From positions 1-35,964 of the IMG/VR virus record IMGVR_UViG_3300035216_000982: DNA of 35,964 nt; one strand, written 5' to 3'. Both the position numbers and the translations under genes were made by a program. This document shows, one piece after another, positions 20,301 through 28,634 of this stretch; the first letter of the stretch is position 1; every line of letters starts with the position of its first letter. The notes beneath the pieces were generated by a model, which saw only the letters and a program-made list of their open reading frames with translations, ran no database searches and was not told where the DNA came from. The stretch is from a virus.

Positions 20301-21105
20301 AGTATTGGTCTATTTGGATATTACTTAGATTCTTAGGAAAGAAAGCATACATTTGAATCGGGATTACATTTGTTGGAGGGGCATTATCCCATAATACCAG
20401 CCAATTGTTTGTGACTAACAACCTAATCTTAGATGCAATTCTATTGTTACCCCAGTTAATGTCATTGCCTCTTAGGTCTAATAGAGTGCTATAAGACTTT
20501 CTGAAAGGAGGTAAAGAGCCCGGAAATATGTTAGCCGAAGAAGTTTTTGTGGGTCTAAAAGAACTCAATGTTTCTTCTAGTCCGTCTTCTGTTAACCTAC
20601 AGTTCTTTAAACTCAATACCTTGATATTTTTAGACAATCCTAATAAAACAGACTCTAAATTAATGCAGTTAGTAAGGTCAAGAAATTCTAGGGCTGATAA
20701 ATTAGACCCAGTAAAGGATCTGAGATTAATATTTCCTTCTAGATTTATTCTCCTAAGAGATGACCTCTTAAGATTCATATTAACATAAAGCAAAGAATTC
20801 CTTTGCAAGTTAATAGACTCTATGTGGGGATCTATGCTGTTACCGGTCTCTGCGTCTATCCACAAATCGTCCCAAGTGAGTATCTCTTGGTTTGTTAGTT
20901 TTAATTCTCCTAGCGGCGGTGGAGAGGTGACTATTATATCTAAAACACAAGAGTTTGATTTTTGTTTTGATAGATAGACATTGTCGTCTGAAACAATATT
21001 TTTATTTGGGAAATCTACATAATTAAAAGAACTATTTTGCTTCTTTGTTATAGGTAGTAGAACTGAGTCCTTATTGCTTAGAAGAAAGTGAGTAGATATT
21101 TTCAT
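20281..21105 (-). CDS. Leucine-rich-repeat protein, 274 aa
   Basis: The middle (about residues 88-215) has several leucine-rich repeats of the LxxLxLxxC/N type: IESINLQRNSLLYVNM, LRRINLEGNINLRSF, LEFLDLTNCINLESV, IKVLSLKNCRLTEDGLEETL and a last STLLDLRGNDINW. Repeats of 20-24 residues with Asn or Cys at the turn position indicate a curved solenoid. The N terminus is strand-rich and the C terminus (NWLVLWDNAPP...) is not recognised. LRR solenoids bind other proteins; in a virion operon a role in receptor binding or baseplate assembly is possible. The ATG overlaps the stop of the 1322-aa gene (ATGA). LRR proteins are uncommon among phage structural genes. Confidence 0.75.
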   Translation of the reverse strand: MKISTHFLLSNKDSVLLPITKKQNSSFNYVDFPNKNIVSDDNVYLSKQKSNSCVLDIIVTSPPPLGELKLTNQEILTWDDLWIDAETGNSIDPHIESINLQRNSLLYVNMNLKRSSLRRINLEGNINLRSFTGSNLSALEFLDLTNCINLESVLLGLSKNIKVLSLKNCRLTEDGLEETLSSFRPTKTSSANIFPGSLPPFRKSYSTLLDLRGNDINWGNNRIASKIRLLVTNNWLVLWDNAPPTNVIPIQMYAFFPKNLSNIQIDQYYGRPKI

Positions 21106-24100
21106 TTAGATAAACCTCCTGCTAGGGTTTTAGGACAGAATTTCAAGAACGCTACTTCGTCCTCTTTAATAAATCTCTTACATTTTAATAGGCTCATACA
21201 GGCTTGATAAGCGTAAGGGTCCTCTAATAGAGCACACTTAAATGGCCCATCTTTTTCCCACCTTGCTTTTATTGCCTCTATTAACGCAAATTCAGAGTTG
21301 TAGTACATAGAGTAATACTTCTCTTTAGGATCAACCACTTCTTGGGCAGAAGTAGTTAAGTTTATACCAGAATCATTTGAATCTAATGATGAGTCATTTG
21401 TTTTCTTTGTAAAGACAATCGGCTCTGATTTTAATTCAGACAAAATAGGCTCTCCGTTTAAGCCAATCCTTACTTCCTCGTCGTCAAACACATTAAAGAA
21501 TAGTGGTCTGTTATTTGGCATATTTGGCAAGAAAACATTACTCAACTTAATCTCTGAGTTTTTGCCGTAAGGGCGATCTATTAGTATACCACTATTAGAG
21601 ATCGGGGTAAACGGAGTATCATCTCTCTCAGAATATATTGCTTTATTAGTAGGCTCTCCGCAGGAGTTTATTATCCTCTCTATATTTTCTTCGCAATTTG
21701 TACCACCAAATTTTTTGCACGATTGTACAGCATCAAACTCTGTTATCAGCTTGTCTTTTACTAAATTTGCTACTACTGATGTTTCTACTTTGCTTTTAAA
21801 GTCGTTACTAATAAATAGCAAAGGGTCTACGGAGTCAAGATTTTTATTAACGACAAAGCCTGCTTCAGGTCCTACTCCAGATACCTGACCCTGTTTGTTA
21901 GAGGCTAGGTTTTGCTTACTGGGATTCGAGCTTAACTCACTTACACCGAACTTAGCTAATGCTACTGAGTTAACAGGGGAGATTCCTGTGATTAACCTAT
22001 TATCTTCTATTACTTTTGTAAACTTATCTAATACGTTACTTTCGGTAATATTATTACTAATCCTAGGTGCTAAGAAAGAGAAATTTGTAATAATCTGAGG
22101 AGAAAGTACATTAGCTTGCTCTGGAGTAATACTATTTTCTTTAGGTACAGACTCTGGAACCGGAGAGTTACCAATACCTGGAGAGCCCATTATTGTCTCA
22201 GTACCCCTCAAAGAAGGTTCTCCAAGAGTCCCAAGATCTCCGTTTATGGGAACAATCTCTCTAACAAGCCTTGACAGAGTATCAGTCTCTTTATTATAAG
22301 AGTTAATAATATTATTGAAGGAATAAAGATCTGGGACATCTTGAGAGAAATCGTCCTCTAGGGTGTTAATAAAATTAGTAATAGTTAAATCTAAAGAGAG
22401 TACTAAAGACTTGAGTATCTCTACAACAACAGTTAAATTGAAAGGACTACGAGGCATAACAAAGAAGTTAGGGGCCTGATACGAATTATTGTAATACCCT
22501 ATCTTATGTAGTACGCCACTTAAATAGGCATAGTTAAGGACCTTAGTTAGCCGCCCACCTTCGTATCCCTCAAGTAGTTGACCTAAATCTGTGTGAAAAG
22601 ACTCTGGATTTAAGGTTTTAATAAGTTCTTTTACAGTCAATCCCTGGCTCTTGTCATACAAGTTTTGCAGGAAGTTTGTAGACGCTTCTCCTAGATTTTT
22701 ATCAAGTATTTCTGTGTATTGTTTTAAAGCTAGCGGAGCGTGCTCATTAGCGGTTTGATAGTCGATAGAATAGGAATTAAGATCAAAAGCAGATTTTCCA
22801 AATATTAAAGATTTAGATACAGGGTTTAAAAGATTAACTTCTTCTTTATTTAGCAATATATTTCTTTCTTTATTTTTTAACAAAAAGGAAATTGATTCAA
22901 AGAATGTGAGCCTATTACCAGATAGATAAGACTTAAATAGCTCGAGCTGCTCTGGGTTTATTGCAAAAGTTAAACTTACCAGCAAACCCACTAATTTACC
23001 AAATCTGCTAGCATTATAAGTAGTTGCTTTTGATTGATCTTTTAACGCAATAGTAAGCAGATTAATTAGACCCTTATCGTCTGGGGAATAAAGATATCCT
23101 AGGTAGGCATCAATTGCGGACTCTCCTCCAAACTCGTATATTAATTGAGATAGCTCGTATCCTTTAAAAAACGAAGCCTGGTCTCTTGAATCAGACAAAG
23201 GAGCAAAATTTAATAGTAGCTCTTCAAGGGTCTCTGCAGAGATAAACTCATTAATTTCACTTTCCTGAAAATTTAATGACCTTAGGCTGTCTATTAGAGT
23301 CTCTTTATCTGGTAAGGAATTTTTAAAAGAGATGTTGGGTATAAAAGTTCCTGGCTGATATCCTATTGTCTCAATGTCGTCTATAATTCTTTCTAGATAT
23401 TTCTGCACTTTTCTGCTCCATAGGCTGAGTTTCCTTAGAGACTCTCCTGTAAAAGGTATATCTGGAACTACTGTAGTTAATTTCTGATAAGATTTTAGGA
23501 GATAGGTTGTTAATCCATTTAGCCCAGGAAGGACTTTTTCTCCTCTAGAAATCAACGCTTCAAGATCTGGCCTTGGAATAAACACGTTACTTAGTTCTTG
23601 CATTTGTAAGTAGATAGAGCCCAAGCCTTCGTATCCTGCAAGCTCGCCGTTTCTATCTAAAGACGTTGCAACAGCATTAACAGTGTCTCCTAGAGTACCA
23701 GAAATGTTAGTAATTGTTTCTAAGCCGAACAATATAACATCCACACTATACTGATAGTTGTCTGTGTAGGGGTTTCTAATGTTAAGAACAAAGCGATCTC
23801 TTATACCATTACTGTATTTTGAATATAGAGGGTTATGCATAATCTCTACTAGCTCGTTGACTTTACCCTTGTTTACTATTTTGGTTTCAACGTCTGGATT
23901 TAGAGTTAAATTTTGTTTAAAAGACTTAAGGTATTTAAATCCTTCAATAAATTTAAGTCCGGCTATTTTATTAGTCTCTCCTGTGTAATAATAAATTAGA
24001 TCAAAGTTACCAAATAAGTTTACTCCAGATACTGAAGAAAAGCCATCAGCTAAGTTTCTACCATAGCACCCAGAATAGAGATACTCACAAAAAGAAGCGA

Positions 24101-25070
24101 TGTAATCGATGTCTCCTACAGGAGAGGCCTGTTTATTTCCAAAGTACCTTATCACAGTTTTAAGGGAGACAATACTATCAACAATCCCCTTTCCCGACCC
24201 TCCAAAAGTCAAAGAAAGATCTTTCTCGTCATACACTAGCCCAGTATCAAGGCTCGTTTCTTTGCTATCAGAGATAATACCGTTGATATCGCTTGCCTCT
24301 TCTAAAGCGTTAACTACATACTTATTAACATTTTTCCTGAGTCTATTATTAAATGTTTTTTCTTTATTCAAATACTTTGAAGTATACTCGCTCCATTCCT
24401 CTCGATCAAACTCTGTGTTAGGTCTACTAATATCTCTATTTAGAACGTAAAGGACATCATTTAGAATCGTGTAGATCTTTCTGCCATAGAATGGGTTTTC
24501 TTTATATTTCTTAGATTGCACTTCCCAGTAGTTATCCTCTCCAAACAAAGAATAAATAGTATCGTTATTTATCTCTCTTGATGAGTAAGAGTCTTTAACA
24601 ACAGCCAGAGAAGGACCATAGTCAGAGATAAGCTGAACAATCTGCTCTGTTCTAAGCCCCTTTAAAAACAGATCTAAGTTTACTAGAGAACTAGCTATCT
24701 GCTCATAGTATTGATTAATATATAGCTCTATGGTTGTGTTCTTTCTATTAAATGCCTCTTTTAAGAACTCAATAACTGACTGATTTATTATAGAGTATAG
24801 CCCTAAGAATCTAGGGACGTTAAATTGCAATTGCACCAAAACGTAGGAAAGATCAGCGTACAAAGGTACAGTAGATAGAGGTTTGTCCTTCTCTATCCTT
24901 ATGAACAAAGTACTCATGAAGTCAAGCATTGTCTTTTTAAACTGCTTTTCTTCAGAAGAAACTTTTAGCTCTTCTACCTGGGTTTTATATATAGCAAAAG
25001 CAGTATCGACAATCGTAGGCAGGCTTCCCCTTATACCTTGTACCTGTATTCGAGTTAGATCCGAAACCAT
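21102..25070 (-). CDS. Very large protein of unknown function, probably virion/baseplate (1322 aa)
   Basis: I do not recognise a family. The first ~850 residues are mostly helical with frequent tyrosine, asparagine and leucine (for example LYINQYYEQIASSLVNLDLF, LLKSYQKLTTVV). Around 940-1090 it becomes low-complexity, rich in Pro/Ser/Asn (SPGIGNSPVPESVPKEN). The C terminus has strands and six cysteines, including a CALLEDPYAYQACMSLLKCK region. No signal peptide, membrane segment or enzyme motif is seen. Leading an operon with an LRR and a fibre-like gene, and driven by the GTTTAAAG motif, it is probably a structural protein such as a baseplate wedge component. Being injected into the host is another possibility. 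Confidence 0.7.
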   Translation of the reverse strand: MVSDLTRIQVQGIRGSLPTIVDTAFAIYKTQVEELKVSSEEKQFKKTMLDFMSTLFIRIEKDKPLSTVPLYADLSYVLVQLQFNVPRFLGLYSIINQSVIEFLKEAFNRKNTTIELYINQYYEQIASSLVNLDLFLKGLRTEQIVQLISDYGPSLAVVKDSYSSREINNDTIYSLFGEDNYWEVQSKKYKENPFYGRKIYTILNDVLYVLNRDISRPNTEFDREEWSEYTSKYLNKEKTFNNRLRKNVNKYVVNALEEASDINGIISDSKETSLDTGLVYDEKDLSLTFGGSGKGIVDSIVSLKTVIRYFGNKQASPVGDIDYIASFCEYLYSGCYGRNLADGFSSVSGVNLFGNFDLIYYYTGETNKIAGLKFIEGFKYLKSFKQNLTLNPDVETKIVNKGKVNELVEIMHNPLYSKYSNGIRDRFVLNIRNPYTDNYQYSVDVILFGLETITNISGTLGDTVNAVATSLDRNGELAGYEGLGSIYLQMQELSNVFIPRPDLEALISRGEKVLPGLNGLTTYLLKSYQKLTTVVPDIPFTGESLRKLSLWSRKVQKYLERIIDDIETIGYQPGTFIPNISFKNSLPDKETLIDSLRSLNFQESEINEFISAETLEELLLNFAPLSDSRDQASFFKGYELSQLIYEFGGESAIDAYLGYLYSPDDKGLINLLTIALKDQSKATTYNASRFGKLVGLLVSLTFAINPEQLELFKSYLSGNRLTFFESISFLLKNKERNILLNKEEVNLLNPVSKSLIFGKSAFDLNSYSIDYQTANEHAPLALKQYTEILDKNLGEASTNFLQNLYDKSQGLTVKELIKTLNPESFHTDLGQLLEGYEGGRLTKVLNYAYLSGVLHKIGYYNNSYQAPNFFVMPRSPFNLTVVVEILKSLVLSLDLTITNFINTLEDDFSQDVPDLYSFNNIINSYNKETDTLSRLVREIVPINGDLGTLGEPSLRGTETIMGSPGIGNSPVPESVPKENSITPEQANVLSPQIITNFSFLAPRISNNITESNVLDKFTKVIEDNRLITGISPVNSVALAKFGVSELSSNPSKQNLASNKQGQVSGVGPEAGFVVNKNLDSVDPLLFISNDFKSKVETSVVANLVKDKLITEFDAVQSCKKFGGTNCEENIERIINSCGEPTNKAIYSERDDTPFTPISNSGILIDRPYGKNSEIKLSNVFLPNMPNNRPLFFNVFDDEEVRIGLNGEPILSELKSEPIVFTKKTNDSSLDSNDSGINLTTSAQEVVDPKEKYYSMYYNSEFALIEAIKARWEKDGPFKCALLEDPYAYQACMSLLKCKRFIKEDEVAFLKFCPKTLAGGLSK

Positions 25071-25090
25071 GCTAAAACACTTTTTTTAAA

Positions 25091-25098
25091 CTTTAAAC
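25091..25098 (-). promoter_or_regulatory. GTTTAAAG motif, minus-strand half of the inverted repeat
   Basis: GTTTAAAG on the minus strand, 20 bases before the ATG at 25070. A related TTTTAAAC lies next to it (25084-25091). It is the left arm of an exact inverted repeat with the plus-strand copy at 25104-25111. Confidence 0.65.
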
Positions 25099-25103
25099 TT
25101 TAA

Positions 25104-25111
25104 GTTTAAAG
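25104..25111 (+). promoter_or_regulatory. GTTTAAAG motif, plus-strand half of the inverted repeat
   Basis: GTTTAAAG, 21 bases before the ATG at 25133. Only TTTAA separates it from the minus-strand copy, so the two divergent promoters would stand back to back in a 62-base intergenic region. Confidence 0.65.
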
Positions 25112-25132
25112 CTTTGTAGCTATGATCAAATT

Positions 25133-25600
25133 ATGCCCGCCAAAACTTCCGTAGTTATTATAAAGTCCAAATCTGTTGATAATGCATCTGACCTCAACAA
25201 GATGGTTGTCCATCTAGAGCAAATCTTAACAGAAAAGGAGGGCGTTGAAATAAAGGTAAGGCAATCAATTACCGAGGCTTTAGTTAAAGGCTCCGATTTT
25301 ATAGTCTTTGCAGGATGGGATAATTCTTTACTATCGTCATTCTTTAGCGCCTTGAGTACGATCGAGAAGATAGAACCTCCTGTAGATAAGAAGATCTTTT
25401 TATTCGATGAGCCAGGTAGTAATTGTTGGACGGACTTGAATAGGATCCTGACTTTTGGAATGGATCTAGGTAGAGTAGATCAAAACTTATTTGAAAAAAT
25501 TGTTGACTGTTGGAATTATCGTGATATAATGAGCTATATAGAGTTCAAACTACGTCAGTTAAACGAGAATGATAGCACAGGAAATACTGACACTAAGTAA
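25133..25600 (+). CDS. Hypothetical Rossmann-like protein, 155 aa
   Basis: No certain family. The pattern, a first strand (SVVIIKSKS), a helix, DFIVFAGWDNSLLSSFFSAL, then KKIFLFDEPGSNCWTDLNRI and a final helix after CWNYRDIMSYIE, resembles the second half of LOG/'lysine decarboxylase-like' proteins. Those have a strand and GG loop, a helix, then 'kPi.ll...g.w..l...l...g' and 'v.....d..eea..~i'. The nucleotide-binding GGxGT loop of that family is missing (GWDNSL instead), so it would not be an ordinary LOG enzyme. It heads a unit leading to the portal, and the next gene starts 32 bases before its stop. It may be a virion assembly factor; function open. Confidence 0.55.
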   Translation: MPAKTSVVIIKSKSVDNASDLNKMVVHLEQILTEKEGVEIKVRQSITEALVKGSDFIVFAGWDNSLLSSFFSALSTIEKIEPPVDKKIFLFDEPGSNCWTDLNRILTFGMDLGRVDQNLFEKIVDCWNYRDIMSYIEFKLRQLNENDSTGNTDTK

Positions 25601-26534
25601 CATACCAGAGGCTCTTTTAGATAAGATACTCGCTTACGATAAGTGGAAGTTTGAACAGCAACTAGCCCATGACAAGTGGGTTGTTGAGTTTACTACTAAT
25701 GCCAAAGGGCTTGGTAGGCCAAAAGTCATAACGTCAGAAAGCCTCTCAGAGGATGACGTGCTGGTTAACGACTTAACGGGCTATGGCGAATTAGACGAGA
25801 CTCATATCGGCAAACTCTCAAAGACTCCAGTTTGGCAAGCCGCAGAGAACAAAGCGATGGACATATTCTATGACTGGAAGAAAGCAATACACGACATCGA
25901 CGATCTACCTAACAAAGATATTTCTGACCCCCGGATTAAGAAGTTATTGACAACGTTCCTCTGGTCAAACTCTCTGGCTCAAAGATACGCTTTTTGGCCG
26001 GATGGGAAAGACATGCACTATATAGACGCAGCGAAAAGAGACATAAAGCAAAAAATGCAATCTTACGCAAACATTACGATCGTAAGAGGGTATGAGTCAT
26101 TTAAGAAATTCTGGGCCGATATCAACGATGGGGCAAACGTAGAATTTAACTCGACGTTTATTTCTGGGATTCTTGACAATGCTTACCAAGAGACAATTAA
26201 AAAAGAGAAAGAAAAGAAAAAATCAGACTTGTCTAAATCTCCTCTGTTTCACGAGGTATCTTTGAAATTCCCAGATGTAGATCTAAAAGAACTCAAAGAT
26301 CAGATGATTGCAAAAAGAGGAGACTTTATGAGCGCAATCATCGCAATGGAGCTTAAAAACTTTGCTCTAAATATGCCCGAGGAGTATAAAGAAGTATATG
26401 ACTCTGATACTTGGAAAGAAAACTATTTCAAGTATGTCAGGAAATACGACGAAGCCTGGCGCAAAACCTACTCAGAATTTTACCTAACTATTCGCAAGGA
26501 ATTTGAAAAATGGAAGAAGGAATCAACATTTTAA
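25569..26534 (+). CDS. Hypothetical protein, 321 aa, upstream of portal
   Basis: A mostly helical, aromatic and lysine-rich protein (YDKWKFEQQLAHDKWVVEF, TPVWQAAENKAMDIFYDWKK, YDEAWRKTYSEFYLTIRKEF). No Walker or nuclease motif is visible, so it is not the large terminase. In Mu-like clusters the genes just upstream of the portal encode terminase subunits or packaging factors; a small-terminase role is possible but unsupported by motif. The ATG at 25569 lies inside the previous gene, and its own end overlaps the next by 25 bases. Confidence 0.6.
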   Translation: MIAQEILTLSNIPEALLDKILAYDKWKFEQQLAHDKWVVEFTTNAKGLGRPKVITSESLSEDDVLVNDLTGYGELDETHIGKLSKTPVWQAAENKAMDIFYDWKKAIHDIDDLPNKDISDPRIKKLLTTFLWSNSLAQRYAFWPDGKDMHYIDAAKRDIKQKMQSYANITIVRGYESFKKFWADINDGANVEFNSTFISGILDNAYQETIKKEKEKKKSDLSKSPLFHEVSLKFPDVDLKELKDQMIAKRGDFMSAIIAMELKNFALNMPEEYKEVYDSDTWKENYFKYVRKYDEAWRKTYSEFYLTIRKEFEKWKKESTF

Positions 26535-26704
26535 CCCAAGGCCAAAACGTCCGAGTGGAGGGCGCAGAGGAATTAATTAAAGAATGGGAAGACGGAGAAA
26601 TCACTGTTGAGGAGCTTAGGACTAAGATTTTGGAGCTTGAAACTGTGTATGTTGACTTAACCAAGGTAGTTGAGCCAACTCAGTTTAAAGATAGCGAAGA
26701 ATAA
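26510..26704 (+). CDS. Small acidic protein, 64 aa
   Basis: An acidic helical protein (VEGAEELIKEWEDGEITVEE, then LRTKILELETVYVD). AAGGAA inside the end of the previous gene serves as ribosome site for ATG 26510. The last codons (Gln-Phe-Lys-Asp) contain a GTTTAAAG motif placed to serve the portal gene. Family unknown. Confidence 0.6.
   Translation: MEEGINILTQGQNVRVEGAEELIKEWEDGEITVEELRTKILELETVYVDLTKVVEPTQFKDSEE
26683..26690 (+). promoter_or_regulatory. GTTTAAAG motif directly before the portal gene
   Basis: GTTTAAAG in the last codons of the 64-aa gene, 24 bases before the portal ATG at 26715. Like the copy in the protease gene, this one sits in coding sequence yet keeps the distance seen at true unit starts. 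It could provide extra portal transcription independent of the upstream unit. Confidence 0.5.
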
Positions 26705-26714
26705 TGTGTTGTAA

Positions 26715-28583
26715 ATGACCTCTGAAAATCCTCAAAGGCATATCAAATCTGGGTTTTTTGATCGCTATTTTTCTTTGGGCACTCCTCAAGGAAATCTAGC
26801 AGGATACAAATCAGATCCGTATTCCTACTCAGGTGCTCCTTACCTTACGAGCGGAGTAATACTCCCTCGTAGAGACGATATCCTTTTAGAAGAAGGAGGC
26901 GGCGGCCCCCGCGCAATTGAAAAATATATGAGGCTGTTTAACGACAGCCAAATCCTTGCTGCTTGGGAAAAGCTAATAGGAGAGATTATTCAAAGGCCTT
27001 GGGAGGTTTACCCTTCTTCAGATAGACCAGAAGACGAAGAAATTGCAGAGTTCGTACGACAAGTCATTAATCGTATGGGCAGCAATACAAGACAATCTTA
27101 TGGAAAAGAATCTTTAGTATCCACGAGCTCAGGGTTTGATACCTTCATCCGTGGCATGTGTGAGTCTATTGTGCTCGGCATGTCAACTGGAGAGATCTGC
27201 TGGATGCGACAAGGTAAGTACATCGTGCCATCTGAGATAAAAATCAGGGACCCACGTAGGTTCTTATTTCGCTTGAATGAGGATGGGACAGTAAGTCCTA
27301 GGCTTATCACTATGTTCTCTCCTGTAGAGGGCATGGGTATACCTTTAAGGTCCATGATTATGCATAGGCACTGGTCCTATAGCAACTTCATGGACGTGCA
27401 TGGCTCAGGGCTAGGACGCCAGCTTTATCCTCTTGTTGAGTTTAGAAGGACTCTACTTAACTTCTGGCTTCAGTACGCAGATAAGCATACAACACCAACA
27501 GCCGTAGGTAAATTCAGTCTAGGCACACCTGAAGAAGAAGTTAATTCTTTATTTAGTGCATTACAACGTTTAGGGCAAGAGACTGCCGTTGTTATACCCG
27601 ACGAGATGGACATTCAATGGCTGGAGAGCAATGGTCGCCCAGAACTCTACAACCAGCTTATTACATATATTGATCAACAGATCAGTTTTGTGATTAATGG
27701 AGAGACAACCGTTGGTCAAGAGACCGGTAGTGTTGGCTCATTTGCGCGCGATCAAATCGCCGACTCTGTGAGGATGAGGAAGGCCAAGGCTTTCTCTGAA
27801 GAGCTTGATGAAACAATTAACTCTACTTTGGTCCGATGGATAGTAGAACTCAATTATCCTGGCAAGACTCCTCCTAGGTTGGTACGTAACTTCGAAGATC
27901 TCAAGCAGAGAGAGGATCCCGTGCGCATGGTGCAAGTACTCTCCCAGTTAGGAGCTTTAGGGTACCAAGTAGATGACGTAGACTGGCTAAGGGAAAAACT
28001 TAACATCCCTTCATTGACCAAGCAGGAAATGCCTGAAGGTGGAATGATGGGAGGTATGATGCCTCCTATGGAAGGTGGTCAAGAAGCCGAGGCTCCTATG
28101 GCCGAAGACATGGACTTTGGCACAGACCTCATGAAGCTATTCGATTTTGAAGAGCCTTCAGAGAAACAGAAGATGTCCCAAGAGATCGCTGCTAATTTCA
28201 AAGGAGATCTCGATGATGTTGGTTTCCAACGCATTGTAACTGACTCTACAGGTAATGAGATGCAGATCTCTAGGCTGAAGATAGATGAGTTTACCTCACC
28301 AGGGGAGATTATCTTTGTCATAGAGAGACTCCTAGAAGAGATAAGAAACGTACGAAAACAGCCTCCTGAGACTCTTGAGCTTAAGGCAAGGTGTGAGACA
28401 GAAGTACAAAGGATGAAGAGCCTTATAGAGCAAGAGGGTCTATCTGAAGGTGATTCTATGGATCTGATCTCTTTATACGAGGAGACATTTAGATTAAATA
28501 GATACGCCGTGCATAGAGAAGCCGTGACTCTAAATATAGAGAAGAAAGGATATTGGAGATGGTTTGATCCGTACTTCCAGTAA
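26715..28583 (+). CDS. Portal protein (DUF935/Mu gp29-like)
   Basis: The 622-residue protein follows the DUF935 portal pattern: AIEKYMRLFNDSQILAAWEK, IIQRPWEVYPS, VLGMSTGEICWM, IKIRDPRRFLFR, GSGLGRQLYPLVEFRRTLLN, TTPTAVGKFSLG, AVVIPDEMDIQWLES, ITYIDQQISFVINGETTVGQ and the RDQIADSVRMRKAKAFSEEL helix. It would form the dodecameric ring at the capsid vertex through which DNA is packaged. A methionine/glycine/proline-rich linker (about residues 437-460) joins a C-terminal helical domain (to 622) that is longer than in Mu. Packaging genes should lie nearby, but no large terminase is in the window. Confidence 0.88.
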   Translation: MTSENPQRHIKSGFFDRYFSLGTPQGNLAGYKSDPYSYSGAPYLTSGVILPRRDDILLEEGGGGPRAIEKYMRLFNDSQILAAWEKLIGEIIQRPWEVYPSSDRPEDEEIAEFVRQVINRMGSNTRQSYGKESLVSTSSGFDTFIRGMCESIVLGMSTGEICWMRQGKYIVPSEIKIRDPRRFLFRLNEDGTVSPRLITMFSPVEGMGIPLRSMIMHRHWSYSNFMDVHGSGLGRQLYPLVEFRRTLLNFWLQYADKHTTPTAVGKFSLGTPEEEVNSLFSALQRLGQETAVVIPDEMDIQWLESNGRPELYNQLITYIDQQISFVINGETTVGQETGSVGSFARDQIADSVRMRKAKAFSEELDETINSTLVRWIVELNYPGKTPPRLVRNFEDLKQREDPVRMVQVLSQLGALGYQVDDVDWLREKLNIPSLTKQEMPEGGMMGGMMPPMEGGQEAEAPMAEDMDFGTDLMKLFDFEEPSEKQKMSQEIAANFKGDLDDVGFQRIVTDSTGNEMQISRLKIDEFTSPGEIIFVIERLLEEIRNVRKQPPETLELKARCETEVQRMKSLIEQEGLSEGDSMDLISLYEETFRLNRYAVHREAVTLNIEKKGYWRWFDPYFQ

Positions 28584-28591
28584 TCCACCTA

Positions 28592-28599
28592 GTTTAAAT
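28592..28599 (+). promoter_or_regulatory. Variant motif GTTTAAAT before the tail tube gene
   Basis: One base differs from GTTTAAAG. It lies in the 51-base gap after the portal gene, 35 bases before the tube ATG. The leader is A/T rich without a ribosome site, as at the exact motifs. Confidence 0.45.
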
Positions 28600-28634
28600 A
28601 CTATTTAGAAATATTGCATATAACATAATTTACT

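Noticed and set aside
20605-20612. GTTTAAAG in the LRR gene as a further promoter
   Set aside because: No ATG follows within 20-50 bases in a useful frame. It codes for Leu-Ser-Leu-Lys of a repeat and is most likely chance.
25569-26534. Large terminase upstream of the portal
   Set aside because: No Walker A/B or nuclease motif is visible in this or any other gene of the window.
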